Shown here: in pieces, positions 21,044 to 32,501 of the stretch | How positions within the stretch are numbered: position 1 is the first letter of the stretch | Layout: each line of letters opens with the position of its first letter | Source of the DNA: Paralithodes platypus | Lineage: Eukaryota; Arthropoda; Malacostraca; Decapoda; Lithodidae | DNA: 64,000 bases | NCBI GenBank assembly: GCA_032716605.1 | Contig: CM064573.1 | Location: forward strand, 6,524,739 to 6,588,738 | Reading direction: 5' to 3' | Made by a program: the position numbers and the translations under genes | The notes under the pieces: generated by a model | What the model was told of the DNA's origin: nothing | Database searches by the model: none | What the model saw: the letters and a program-made list of their open reading frames with translations, nothing else

Positions 21044-21494
21044 CACTCTGTTTTTAACTATCTATAGTATCTATATATTTAACTATATCTATCTATCAAT
21101 CTATCTTTTTAACTATCTATAGTATCTATATATTTAACTATATCTATCTATCAATCTATCTATATATCCTCCTTACAAACTTCAACATTCGTATGACATA
21201 AACCAAAATTAATTTCCTCATCTGTTTTTGTTTCTTCATAGTTAATTTCTTCAAAATTCCTTAAAATTATCTTCTTGTCGAGTATGGGTAAACATAGTTT
21301 TAATATAGGCTACTTATAAAGTATTTAGAAGGGGGAAATAATTTGGAAACACAGCGCAATCTTCCCCATATCTCACTCAAATGTATACTGACCTGTGAAG
21401 GTAGTGCGAAAATGAACCCTACCTTTGGCTACGTCACAGAATTTAAAGGTCCCATCCGTGCGGCCTGGTACTCTCGGTGGCCTCGGATGTACCC

Positions 21495-23006
21495 ATTATG
21501 TAGCGTCCATCTCTCCGGCTTACATATCCTATCTTCCTATCTTCTGCCACCGTCATCCTTCATACCAAGGACAACCTAAATATCCTACCCAGTAACTAAT
21601 ACAACCCACACCCCTGCTTCCATTCATTCATCCTTCCAACCTTTAATTTCTAAATTCACTTACATTTGATTGTGTGTGTGTAATGTACAATTTAAATTGG
21701 AGCTGTATGTTGATATAATGTCCTCGATGTTGGTTCATTTTCTTCAATGTATTTCGTATAGCAAATAGTGTTTAATATTAACTTTACAATGTTGATAAAA
21801 TATGTCCCCAGCTGGTGGTTCATTTACTCCCTCCTTCTCTGCCTTATTGGATTACGGTTATCCTCGTATGTTCTTCTTTATCATGACTCGCAAATACTTC
21901 CTTCCTTTTCTTTTTCCCACCGCACACTTTGCAATCTTGATTTTCATCGCAAATTTATGTTATTGTTTTTTCGACACATGCAGTTGTTGAATTTCATTTT
22001 CTTAGTAAGATCCCGTTATGGTAACATCACGTAATATTTGCGCTTTGGTAATGAGGGTACAATTTTATAATTTGAGTCTTAAATTTACATTCATATTTCA
22101 TAATTCAAGTAGCGTTTAGAGTATATCATTCTCAAATTTACTCTATCTTTTATCAGCAACACATTTAAGTTATAATACAACCGACTCTAGTTGTGTATTC
22201 GATACATACCACAACCTATAACTACAGCTTGTATAATTAATAAAACCAGTTTCCTATAACATGGAGTACCATCACACTAAATACCACCGTGTGTGTGTGT
22301 CTGTGTGCGTGCCTTGTAAATATATATTTTGTTTGTCGCTATGCATGTGTATGTATGTATTTTTGTTATTTATGTTAATATATACTTACTATTCGTGTGA
22401 ATATATGTGTTTGTGGCTGTGCCTTTTGTCTATCCCTTTTTGCATACCATAGTATTTGTATGCGCTAACGTGCGTACGTTATTTTGGGAATGAGCTTGAA
22501 AATACAATATTTAAGCTACAATCGTACCTCAACCTACTGTAGGTACATAACTGTTCCAGGCTAGTGATGATGTGATGTAAGGTGATGACCAGCGGGTTGG
22601 TCAGTAGGTTGTAGTTGTGAGTCAGTAAAACACAAACTGGTTCAGATATAAACATGGGATGGTTGGGTTGGAATAGTTATACTGTATGTCATGTGAAGTA
22701 CAGTTGCCAACACATGAACCTGAAACAAGTGATGTGTTTGACTGATACAATGTTAATGCTCAAACACATACACACACATTATTATATATATTATGTTAAC
22801 ATATACGTTTTCACTATTGTAATAATGTTGTTTGCAGCGCTTAAACCATATATTCTCCTTAATGATATACACTAATCCATTAGAACTCACTTAGAAGACG
22901 AAATGGTCAAGACGCAATTTAACACAATATATGATTATATAGACAAATATACATTAAACATACATGACTTAGTAACAGGGGAAGACACGAAGGGAATGCA
23001 TAAAAA

Positions 23007-23010
<4 letters not shown>
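21495..23010. other. No gene recognised
   Basis: AT-rich; short (GT)n near 22291 and tatctatc-like runs just before. Open frames here are short and without known domains. Confidence 0.5.

Positions 23011-23053
<43 letters not shown>
23011..23053. repeat. (GA)n microsatellite
   Basis: About 43 bp GA. A shorter GT-GA compound tract follows at 23239-23265. Confidence 0.9.
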
Positions 23054-23059
<6 letters not shown>

Positions 23060-23452
23060 GATTGACAGAATTTTAGTGAAGCAAAATGCGAATCTCAGAT
23101 AATCGATAACTGGCGGTCCTTGAAGAATAGAAGGACTCCAGTTTATTATCAAGTAAACCTTCCAGAGAAATGTCTCAGAACTGAGAATAGTTTAAGTACT
23201 GAGTTCATATAATGTAGGCGACGTACCTAACATATATTATGTGTGTGTGTGAGAGAGAGAGAGAGCATTACTGCATTCAACCATGAACATTTTATATTGC
23301 ATTCAAATAATGCAGCCCTTAAAGGCTGACGACCATAAAGGCACAATATATTGATGTAAGAAACCCTTTCATGTTTTGGGGTCAAATTGATGAAAAGTAA
23401 AGGAGAACACCGGAAGGGAATATTATGGCAGGAAAGGACCAATAATAATAGC

Positions 23453-23586
23453 AAGATGATGATGGTGATGATGATAAGAGGAGGAGGATGAGGATGGTGG
23501 TGATGATGAAAATGATGATGATGGTGGTGGTGATGATTATGATGATTATTATCGTGGTGATAATTATGATGGTGATGATTATTATG
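23453..23586. repeat. Degenerate GAT-rich repeat
   Basis: Purine-rich gatgatgatgg motifs with GGAGGAGGATGAGG in the middle; low complexity. Confidence 0.8.
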
Positions 23587-23817
23587 CAGAGAGACTAAAA
23601 GTAAGAGAGCCTAGATGTCCCCAGCAGCACTACACCAGCCCCATTTATAATTATTCAGGATGTTTGTCTTTATCATTGTTATGGATTAATGGGTTGCCAT
23701 AATTTTGCTCAAGACAGATATCCAGAATAATTATAATTGTGGTTTTAACGAACTATCATCAATTACCCAAGTTGTACACAATTAACCCATATTTAATTAA
23801 ACGGTATACAAATATAT

Positions 23818-23818
<1 letters not shown>

Positions 23819-23877
<59 letters not shown>
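23819..23877. repeat. (TA)n microsatellite
   Basis: About 58 bp TA followed by a short gtatatatag repeat. Confidence 0.95.
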
Positions 23878-23881
<4 letters not shown>

Positions 23882-24463
23882 GTATATATAGTGTATACGG
23901 TGTATCCACGTTTCCGTCTCGGCCAACCATTTTCACGTAATATTCACCTCCTTTCGTCACTGTCACCATCCATCACTTGGCGCACCACACACTTTGCTCT
24001 AGAATATAGTTAATGTCATATTACCTCTGCATGCGAGAGGCCCCTTACCTCTTAGATCAAATTTAGTGTACACGAGAATATAGACGTCATTGACTAACAT
24101 TATTTTGTAAAACTAGAGGTGTTAGAATAAAGTAGGAATTCATCGGTTTGAAACATAAACAGTTCATATATTTGTTGTTTGCTATATTGGGTTTGCCTTT
24201 ATTTTATTGTATTCTTTGTTTTGGCTGCCGTTTCTCATTATTTTACTTTACTATTGACCTTTATTTTTTACCATTGTCCCTCCATTCACACCTTCCATGT
24301 TAGTCTATGTGTTTCCTTCCGTCCTTCAGCCTGTCACCCGAGCCTGTTCCAAGGTACCCCAATATATGAGCCACATAAATGTTAGGATAAGTTTACCGAT
24401 AACTCTGTAGCTCCCGGGGGTGACAAGCCTTATACGACCTGTTAAGAGGTGTTGTTGACTCTT

Positions 24464-24733
24464 GTCCAACTTGTTCCGGGCAACATACAGTTCGTCCAAC
24501 TTGTTCCGGGCAACATACAGTTCGTCCAACTTGTTCCGGGCAACATACAGTTCGTCCAACTTGTTCCGGGCAACATACAGTTCGTCCAACTTGTTCCGGG
24601 CAACATACAGTTCGTCCAACTTGTTCCGGGCAACATACAGTTCGTCCAACTTGTTCCGGGCAACATACAGTTCGTCCAACTTGTTCCGGGCAACATACGG
24701 TTCGTCCAACTTGTTCCGGGCAACATACAGTTC
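24464..24733. repeat. 30-bp minisatellite, 9 copies
   Basis: Unit GTCCAACTTGTTCCGGGCAA plus CATACAGTTC. All copies are identical except one A/G change in the eighth. Period is a multiple of 3, which creates long open frames on both strands (VQLVPGNIQF, LDELYVARNK, SSNLFRATYS) that are not genes. Confidence 0.97.
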
Positions 24734-25283
24734 AGAATATTGAAACTTCGCGTAGCTGTTTATCTTCTATAATTTGATTAATTAGATACTGTAAACAATG
24801 TGTGTAGTATTGTATGTAGCGAGGTAACGAAACTCCTGACTCATAATCTGAAAAAAAGTGCATAAATTATTGAACATTTTATACAACAGACAAACGCGTT
24901 TAAAAGAGTAATAATAATACTCAGTTGTAAATGCTACACCGTGGCAATTATTGCATCGAACATGGATGGATTAAATTGACCACTTGCGAGTTTCAGGCTA
25001 TAAGGAAGTTCGGCTTGTAAACATCGATATTAAACACAAATACAGTAGTTATGTGGGTTTCTGATGGAAAAATAGTATGTTGATTTTGGTTTTATGTATT
25101 AATAAATGTGCTATAACCGTATTATACCTGGTTATTCTGATAAATATCGATGTGTACAGCTCCAACTTCCTTATAGAACGAAACTTGCAAGTCGGCAATT
25201 GGATTCCAAGTAAATATATATTGATTATATGATGGTCTTTTAGTTAAGGTTATGAACACACAGCTGTTAAGTGGAAAAACAAG

Positions 25284-25308
25284 CTCTCTCTCTCTCTCTC
25301 TCTCTCTC
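25284..25308. repeat. (TC)n microsatellite
   Basis: Short TC tract immediately 5' of the LINE tail. Its left flank (cacacagctgttaagtgg) is shared with 35043-35060 next to an (CA)n tract. Confidence 0.9.
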
Positions 25309-25319
25309 ACGAATCTAAG

Positions 25320-25553
25320 AATTTCTTCTTCAATCGAGTTGTAAACTTGTGGAATGGGCTTCCCCGAGACGTTATAGACTGCAGCACCGTTGATTCATTT
25401 AAACTCCCACATAGACAACTATCTCGCATCAAACCCGCGACTGACTGCGTTTGTAAATTAATAACTTTATTTTATCCCCCCCCTCAGTTACTAACCCATC
25501 TGTCCCCTACTAACTTCCTAATCCTGCCACGGACATTAGTTCCTGGGCAGTAA
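25320..25553 (+). pseudogene. CR1-like RT C-terminal fragment
   Basis: The frame reads NFFFNRVVNLWNGLPRDVID then CSTVDSFKLPHRQL. It matches the pattern of the C-terminus of the CR1-like LINE at 31098-31460 (FGNRVVDGWNGLPSAIVGSK, TVGSFKIKLD), namely NRVVxxWNGLPxxV...TVxSFKxxL. Only the last 30-40 aligned residues are recognisable, and it is directly preceded by a TC tract. Confidence 0.65.
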
Positions 25554-25675
25554 TTCCCTTTCCAATGTTCCCTTACCCACTCTAAACCACTGTTTGGACA
25601 CTTGATCCTCAGTGTTTTGGAGGACAAGCAGCCTAGAAGGGTCACTAGATATGTTGTTTCTTGATTTCCTTTGTA

Positions 25676-25678
<3 letters not shown>

Positions 25679-25749
<71 letters not shown>

Positions 25750-25830
25750 TAGTATACGAATACAGTATATACAGTTGAGTTGACACGAGGAAGTGAAAAT
25801 GCAAATGTATATGGGGTTATAAGAGAGAGA
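25679..25830. repeat. (TC)n plus inverted copy of family E flank
   Basis: (TC)n at 25679-25743, then gttgagttgacacgagga..gaaaatgcaaatgtat.tggggttat up to a (GA)n/(GT)n. The reverse complement of that core occurs at 35357-35412. Confidence 0.75.
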
Positions 25831-26259
25831 GTGTGTGTGTGACTGTGGCTGTGGCTTGATGAAATCCAGCCGCCTCTCTTATTTACCTTGAGGAGGAGGG
25901 GGGGTGGGGGGGGGGGGTTTGGTGTTTGACTACATCTATAAAATATTCATAAAGTATTATAGTCGTCCTAATCTCAACTCTGTTCACGTGTGTGTGTGTG
26001 TGTACTTACTCTAGTTGTATTGCGGGAGTGAGCATGCTCGTTATTTCCCGCCTCCTATATGTGTAGGTGTTATATGTATCGTTGGAATGGCTGTGGATGT
26101 GTGTGTAGTCTGTATTTTTAGCCAATTGGCGACATCGGAAACGAAGGCTTAGGGTGGATCTGTATGGTACCATTCTCACTATAGACGGTACCATCTCGCC
26201 CGAAGGCTTAGGTAGCCATCAGCTTAGGTGAACCATATGATACCCATCTCGCCTTGTAC

Positions 26260-26444
26260 CATTTTTGCCAACCCCAGATGGGACGTCACAACGTCGTCCA
26301 CTTATTCCAGGTACCTATTTACAGCTAGGTGAACTGAGGCTAACACATGAAAGGAGACAAGCCCAATTTGTCTCCGCCCGGCTGGGGATTGAACCCCCGA
26401 CCCCTCGTGTGTGAGACGAGAGCTCTACCTACTAGGCTACGGGC
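26260..26444 (-). mobile_element. tRNA-Val-like SINE
   Basis: Minus-strand repeat with a tRNA-like head followed by a body containing AGCTGTAAATAGGTACCTGG. Head (26376-26444): the 5' GCCCG pairs with 3' CGGGC, an anticodon stem CTCGT/ACGAG encloses CTCACAC (anticodon CAC, Val), and GGTTCAATCC is a B box. T-stem and acceptor pairing are imperfect. No clear A tail was seen; the far end fades around 26260. Confidence 0.6.
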
Positions 26445-26445
26445 T

Positions 26446-26690
26446 GTGTGTGTGTGTGCGCGCGCGCGCCTGATAGTGAATGGGAAGGAGTCAGCCAAAC
26501 TGCTGAGAGGTCAAGTCTAAGGAAACTCAGTGAGGCGATCACACCAATGAGAGAGAGAGAGAGATACTTAATACAACCCCAAGAACATTTATATAGCCTA
26601 TACACTTAAAGGGGAGGTGTGGACTGCGAGATACATGAGAAATGAATGATAGATTATCTTTCTTCCAGAAAACCCTTCATACATTCATGT
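26446..26690. repeat. Dispersed repeat family E, copy 2
   Basis: (GT)n(GC)n, then tagtgaatgggaaggag, CAGCCAAACTGCTGAGAGG, CAGTGAGGCGATCACACCAA, (GA)n, CCCCAAGAACATTTAT and a tail like copy 3. It abuts the Val-like SINE head. Confidence 0.75.
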
Positions 26691-27428
26691 AGTTTCATTC
26701 CTGTACAACCCCCCCCCCCTCACACACACACACACGTTGATAGTCTGTTCCTCCAGATTGAGAACATTGACTATGCAGTAAGTCAGACACACACACACCG
26801 TTGGGAACACATCCAATAACAGACACACACACAACTATTAATTAGTAACACCTTCCACCAAACACAACGAACAACGGTTTTGATACATTATAATCAAATA
26901 TATTATACCGTGATATAATCAGACCCATCGGTAGAGTAACAGTACTTCAAAGTTGAATAGTAAATGATACAATTATTGGAAATGTGTATTTTTTTTTGTA
27001 ATTAAAAATAAGCAATATGATTGTATATTAATATAAAGCAAGGACCGGAAGGTGGAGTGCATGTACATTATAATTGCTTAATGAAATTAAGAGTGTGTTT
27101 AATATAATGAGGGCGATATTGTGGTACTAAAATATAACGAGGGCTGGAACGTGCAGGGTAAGTATAATTACTAATGGAGGTGAGAGTGTGTGGGAAATAA
27201 TTAGGATGGCAAATACCTGTGGCGTTTGTTTACGTAAGTTTGATTGTGGGTATAACAGGATCAAATGTATATTTACTGTAAAGGTTTTACAGGTTTTCGA
27301 AACAATCGTATTAGGAAAGCAGGCGACCGATTTGAAGAACATTATTATTGTTATCAAGTGGATGGAAGGTAATGTAACTTATTCCGAAAATACATCAATA
27401 AATAACAACCAACGGTATTACCATAAAG
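26691..27428. other. No gene recognised
   Basis: AT-rich. A frame at 27188-27505 has an N-terminal MANTCGVCLRKFDCGYNRIKC stretch that could be a remnant of a zinc-binding domain, but it is too short to call. Confidence 0.4.
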
Positions 27429-27623
27429 CCGGTATCACACGAGCGCTTTTTCACTCAACATTTATCCTCAACACTGGTCTGGCAGCTTATGGGGTCAACA
27501 TTTAAAATATTTCGGTTCCCTAAGTTCATCTACCAAGAGTCTAGTTTCCGATACCAATGCAAAATATTCCAGAACATTTTTGATCATCGAATGTTGACTA
27601 TAAAAGCTCTTGTGTGATACCGG
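27429..27623. mobile_element. Small MITE with CCGGTATCACAC ends
   Basis: Left CCGGTATCACACGAGCGCTT; right AGCTCTTGTGTGATACCGG. Inverted repeats of about 22 bp with two or three mismatches, 195 bp in total. Inner arms share TCAACAT.. sequences. The target duplication is unclear. Confidence 0.6.
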
Positions 27624-28398
27624 TTTAAGGTGCCTACATATACATTTATTGGTAACATAATTATAAGGCCACGTACCTGTACCTGTCCCTGGTGTTGGGG
27701 ACTATTCAGAATCTGCTCAACGATAACTATATCTTACTTTCTGTGAAGCAATACATCTTCAGCGTTATTATTTTATTACATTACAGTTGTACCTCAATTT
27801 CGTGCATCCCATTTTCTTTAGCATAATAAGCCTATTGTAGTGTATCTCCTCGCTGTCTATCATTCTCCATGTCATGCTGTGTTGCTCAGCCGCCAATATA
27901 ATCTTCCCAGGTATTGTTACACTGTTTTGTTTGTGGTGTCATCTTTTCTACTCTCGATGTTTACATTTGCGTTAATTGACCTGTAACTCTCGGGCATTAG
28001 TTAAGCTATTTTCTTTTACGTTAGATGCTTCCGGTGTATAACCTTTTCTGTAATTATGTATATTTTGTGTGTAAACATATTTCTTATTTTTTAGGTCAAC
28101 TCCTATATGAAATTCACCTTTGTCTTTTGTCATGTTCCCATTTGTTGACTCTCTCCCAGTATTGTCAGGTCAAAACTCTTTTTCTACGACTTTGCAAGAC
28201 TTTGTATTGCTTGATCTTCAGATTCCTATAATTTCCCCATCTGTTCTGACAGTCTTCGTCCTGCTGAAACCATTATCACGCGATCTTGTTCAGCTTTTAG
28301 ACTCTATTTTTCGGATTATCCGAATTATAGTATGTGTGCAATACTGTTTGACAAAGTCGTTACCGATTTATGTAACTCCTGTTAGTTACTCATCTATG
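27624..28398. other. No gene recognised
   Basis: Pyrimidine-rich, AT-rich sequence; the two open frames here have no recognisable domain. Confidence 0.45.
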
Positions 28399-28405
28399 TT
28401 TGGCT

Positions 28406-28646
<241 letters not shown>

Positions 28647-28887
28647 CACCTCCCGTTACCACTGAAGCTGACCATTATTATCGTGGCCAAGTGGTTATTA
28701 TATCATTGACCTAAGGAAACTAAAAGCGAATGAGTGTTAATATTTCCTAGTGTTGCTGTTCACTTGTTGGCAGTCAATCAACTTGTTGTTATAACCGAAT
28801 ATTCCTTTTGTTTTCTCAACAGGTAAGACAAACAGTGTACGTGTCATCCATCATACTGCCTCCATGATAACTACCCTATGTGTTGGT

Positions 28888-28892
<5 letters not shown>

Positions 28893-28942
<50 letters not shown>
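28893..28942. repeat. (TC)n microsatellite
   Basis: TC tract at the left edge of copy 2 of the duplicated unit. About 80 bp upstream (28818-28870), caacaggtaaga and actgcctcca resemble 14808-14860. Confidence 0.95.
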
Positions 28943-28945
<3 letters not shown>

Positions 28946-29002
28946 ATTAAAAGTTTGTTTTTATCTCGCATTTGCTATTTGTTATTGTTATTCCTATGAT
29001 CT

Positions 29003-29846
29003 ATTATGGCAGGAAGTGAAAATAGCATCAAGGTTTAGCAATGTGTGTATTATAGGGGATTTTAATTTTCCGAATATTGATTGGCAGCATCAAATCGGCG
29101 ACTCAGATTCAAACGAGTTTATTGAGGCGGTACAGGATAGTTTTTTATTTCAATTCATAGACTCGCCTACTAGAGGTAATAATATCCTCGATTTAGTTCT
29201 CAGTAATAATGAACAAATGATAAATAATGTAGAGATAGGAGACCAACTAGGAAATAGTGATCATAAATCAATTTACTTTAACATACAATGGACAGGAAAT
29301 GCTAAAGAGAATGCGACACTTATCCCAGATTTCAGAAAAGCCAATTATGGTGGATTAAGAAGAGCCTTAAGAGTCGATCCTATGGTTAAACTATTAAGTG
29401 GACCCAGGTGCGCTAATGAACATACTCTTTCTCAGATACCTGTCTTAACTCAGGATAATTTGACAGATACATATAATCATTTTATTTCTTCACTCCACAA
29501 TGCGCAAAATAAATATATCCCCAAAAGAAAATTTAGATCAACACAGAACCAACCCAAATGGATGAATAATAGACTATTAGACCTTCTAGGAAAAAAGAGA
29601 GGAATATATCGAAAAATTAAGAAAGGCGAAATTCACCTACTTGCTTACTATCAGAATCTATCAAGAGAGGTTAAAAAATGTATAAGGACAGACAAAAGAA
29701 ATTATGAAATCAGGATAGCCAATGACTCAAAAAATAACCCTAAGGCTTTTTACCAGCTATATAAATCTAAAGTTAGAGATAAAATAGGCCCCCTTAAAAC
29801 TTCGATAGGAGAAATGACAGAAAATGACAGAAATGCAGTACATTAA
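29003..29846 (+). pseudogene. CR1-like endonuclease C-terminal half and linker
   Basis: The frame has CIIGDFNFPNIDW (GDFN motif), ILDLVLSNN and NSDHKSIYFNI (SDH motif), the last third of an apurinic-type endonuclease, followed by a basic linker (PKWMNNRLLDLLGKKRGIYR, KNNPKAFYQLYKSK) typical of the segment before the RT. The Met and SLSLS stretch upstream come from the microsatellite and are not part of the protein. The frame ends after NAVH by a one-base slip; the RT frame picks up at about 29849. Confidence 0.8.
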
Positions 29847-29881
29847 ATAGTCAGTTTCTATCCGTTTTCACTAATGAAAAT

Positions 29882-31096
29882 TTGGCACAGATTCCAGAAG
29901 TCCGTAAGGTATATAGAGATAGTATAGAAAATAGGTTAAGTACGGTTACTATAAGTAGAAATGATGTGCTTAAGGAAATTGACAGACTGAAACCTCAGAA
30001 ATCGCCTGGTCCCGATGAGGTATATGCCAGAGTATTAAAAGAATGCAGAGATGAGTTAAGTTACCCATTAACATTTCTTTTTAACAATTCATTAGAAACT
30101 GGTATAGTTCCAGAAGCTTGGAAGCTTGCAAATGTAGTTCCGATTTTCAAAAAAGGTGATAAATCAATAGCATCCAATTACCGTCCCATTAGTCTCACTT
30201 CAATCATAGGAAAGCTACTAGAGTCAATTATTGCTAGGAAAATGAGAAACCACTTAGAAACATTTAACTTAATCAATTCTTCTCAGCATGGATTCACACA
30301 GGGACGTTCTTGCCTTACTAATTTGCTTAGTTTTTTCTCAGAGGTATATGAAGCAGTAGATAATGACAAGGCATACGATATTATATATTTAGATTTCAGT
30401 AAAGCTTTCGACAGAGTCCCTCATGAGAGATTGATGAGAAAGGTTGAGGCACATGGAATAGGTGGGGCGTTGTTGGGATGGATTAGGTCATGGCTAATTG
30501 GTAGGAAACAGAGAGTCAGCATAAATGGTACCAAGTCAGAGTGGGGAGCAGTCAAAAGTGGTGTCCCCCAGGGATCGGTATTAGGTCCCCTGTTGTTTCT
30601 TATATACATAAATGACCTAGATTTAGGTATAACTAGTAGGATAAGTAAATTCGCAGACGATACTAAAATGGGGAGATCAATTGATTCAGATAGCGATATA
30701 GAGTGCCTCCAAAGGGATCTAGATACCTTACATGAATGGTCAGTAAATTGGCAGATGAAGTTTAACATTGACAAATGCAAGGTATTAAAGATAGGGAAGA
30801 TGCAAACAAATGTTAAATATAAACTAGCTAATTTAGAATTAGAAAATTCAGACTGCGAGAAAGATCTAGGTGTGTTTGTTAGCAATGATTTGAAGCCTAG
30901 AAAACAGTGTATAGGCGTTCGTAATAAGGCAAACAGGATTCTCGGGTTCATCTCTAGGAGTGTGAGTAACAGAACTGCTGATGTTATCTTAAAACTTTAC
31001 TTGTCATTAGTGAGACCCCATATGGATTATGCTGTCCAATTTTGGTGTCCTTATTACAGAATGGACATAGATTCATTGGAGAGAGTACAGCGTTAG
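29882..31096 (+). pseudogene. CR1-like reverse transcriptase
   Basis: RT copies element RNA at the nicked target. Residues from the Met at 29882: KSPGPDEVYARVLKE at 40-54, NYRPISLTS at 99-107, DFSKAFDRVP at 171-180 (motif A), GVPQGSVLGPLLFLIYINDL at 227-246 (motif B), FADD at 257-260 (motif C). All catalytic residues are present. It stops after LERVQR because of one inserted base in cagcgttaga; the C-terminus continues in the next frame. The Met is internal; the frame is open from about 29849 (NSQFLSVFTNEN). Confidence 0.85.
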
Positions 31097-31097
31097 A

Positions 31098-31460
31098 ATG
31101 ACAAAAATTATCCATAATATTAGAAATCTTCCGTATGAAGAAAGGTTGAAGAAATTAGGTTTACATTCGTTAGAGAGACGCAGAGTTAGAGGGGATATGA
31201 TAGAGGTGTTCAAGTGGGTTAGTGGGATTAACAAAGGGGACATGACAAATGTACTAAAGCTCAGTGATAGCGAAAGAACTCGTACCAATGGTTTCAAATT
31301 AGATAAATTTCGTTTCAGAAAAGATATAGGCAAATATTGGTTTGGTAACAGAGTTGTAGATGGGTGGAATGGACTACCAAGTGCTATAGTGGGATCTAAA
31401 ACTGTAGGGAGCTTTAAGATAAAATTGGATAAGCATATGGACGAGAAGAGTTGGGTGTGA
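31098..31460 (+). pseudogene. CR1-like RT C-terminal domain
   Basis: MTKIIHNIRNLPYEERLKKL then GLHSLERRRVRGDMIEVFKW and FGNRVVDGWNGLPSAIVGSK, TVGSFKIKLDKHM. This is the standard C-terminal tail of CR1-type polyproteins (RRxRGDMIExFKxxxG, NRVVxxWNxLP). It belongs directly after the RT but for one base. About 215 bp of 3' UTR follow. Confidence 0.85.
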
Positions 31461-32189
31461 AGGGGGATCAGCCGGGTTGGGCCAATCAGCGCTCTGCAGA
31501 CCCCCATAATCCTGCGTTAATCTCTAACCGTTTTGGTAAGATGATCCTCAGGGTATTAGAGTGTTGAGCCTATAATTGGGCTTTGTAATTGATTTGGGGT
31601 TGTGTGGGACAGGGATCTGCCTTGCTTAGGCCAATCGGCTTTCTGCAGACTCCCATTTTCTTATGTTCTTATGTTATCTGCATTTTTACATTTAGTTCAT
31701 CTTTGTGTTTAGTTAAAGGTTGAATGTAAATTATCGCTACCTGTTTCTTTTGTGTTTTGTATTTGTCCCTCTGGTCCATCACTGAGGCCGGTGTAAACAT
31801 GTCATATTTACGGCCTCACTTTAAAACATACTTGTTTACTCTGACGGAAAACTAAAATATAAAAGGTCTGGAAGTATTTTCTTTGCCACACCATTTAGGA
31901 TCAACTCCCGGATGTTGTCTTTGGTGCTGTGGGTCCAGGCTTTTACAGTGGATATTTATTAGTTGTATGTGAGGCGGATGTGAAAACATGTATATTTTGA
32001 TCCAACAAATTTGACTTTAGTGTCCGGTAAATACAGATTTAAAAAAACGTAAACTCTGAAAATGAAAAACATGTATCAAGAGTATTTTCTTGCGACTAAG
32101 ATTACTATTATTAATACTTTTTACAGTAACGACCTTTATATAATGACGTAAAGGTCCTCATAGATACTCAAGCCAACTCTTCACAACCT

Positions 32190-32501
32190 TTGCCTCGGCT
32201 ATTCTCAAACAGTAATAAGACTTTCACTGACTATGGCAGGCCCCAAGGCGCAGCTGAGCTTCTTCCTGTAAAATCCTTTGGTAACTATCCCTCTATCTGG
32301 GCCTTTATTGCTAATTTGTGTTCCATTGCTGCGGGTATTGATGGCCATCGTTCACTTCCTCAACTTATCATCTCTGGTGTTCCTCAGGGTTCTGTACTAT
32401 CCCCAGGTCTGTTTATAATTTTCATTAATGATCTTCTCAACCGTACCTCTAGTCCTATCCACTCATATGCTGACGGCTCTGCCTCTGACTCGTTATTATA
32501 G
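32190..32501 (+). pseudogene. Non-LTR RT fragment (motifs B-C), copy 2
   Basis: Near-identical to 14441-14752 within the duplicated unit. It has IISGVPQGSVLSPGLFIIFI (intact motif B) and HSYADGSASDSLL, where the second catalytic Asp of YADD is Gly. It differs from copy 1 at a handful of residues and is unrelated to the CR1 element inserted upstream. Confidence 0.75.

Larger units (their letters stand above)
20518..21302. repeat. Internal direct duplication in the P-like element
   Basis: About 140 bp at 20522-20663 (atcctccttacaaacttcaa to gagtatgggtaaac) is repeated at 21167-21302 with more substitutions. The spacer holds the transposase fragment and AC tracts. Confidence 0.85.
19324..21485 (-). 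mobile_element. P-superfamily transposon, 5'-deleted
   Basis: The 2162-bp element is flanked on both sides by GATGTACC (19316-19323 and 21486-21493), an exact 8-bp target duplication as expected for P elements. Ends carry matching inverted repeats containing CGAGAGTACCAGGCCGC. Two minus-strand frames encode the C-terminal half of a P-type transposase. The N-terminal THAP region and first catalytic part are missing, replaced by microsatellite and a partial internal duplication. Confidence 0.75.
19095..21494. mobile_element. TIR-bearing MITE interrupted by a P-like transposon
   Basis: Left end GGGTACATCACACAGCCAGG at 19095; right end CTGACTGTGTGATGTACC at 19306-19323 with its last C at 21494 on the other side of the P-like element. 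Inner arms share AGGAGTGCAAGCTAG. About 230 bp without the insertion. It contains tagcgactcct-type internal repeats. Confidence 0.7.
29003..31675 (+). mobile_element. CR1-like non-LTR retrotransposon, 5'-truncated
   Basis: Inserted between two ATCT (28999-29002 and 31676-31679); copy 1 has a single ATCT at 13927-13930. It is 2673 bp and begins inside the AP endonuclease, so it is 5'-truncated as usual for target-primed insertion. The 3' UTR ends in tandem TTATGTTC-type units (TTCTTATGTTCTTATGTT), like the short tandem 3' ends of CR1-clade elements. Two single-base slips break the frame (about 29845 and 31095). Confidence 0.85.

Noticed and set aside
24326..24772. Repeat proteins LDELYVARNK / VQLVPGNIQF
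   Set aside because: Nine copies of a 30-bp minisatellite; no start or regulatory context.
26376..26444. Functional tRNA-Val gene
   Set aside because: The acceptor pairs over only five bases, the T-stem is imperfect, and the sequence is continuous with a repeat body.
30421..31507. Minus-strand frames of 176 and 144 codons over the CR1-like LINE
   Set aside because: Antisense shadows of the RT and its C-terminal domain.
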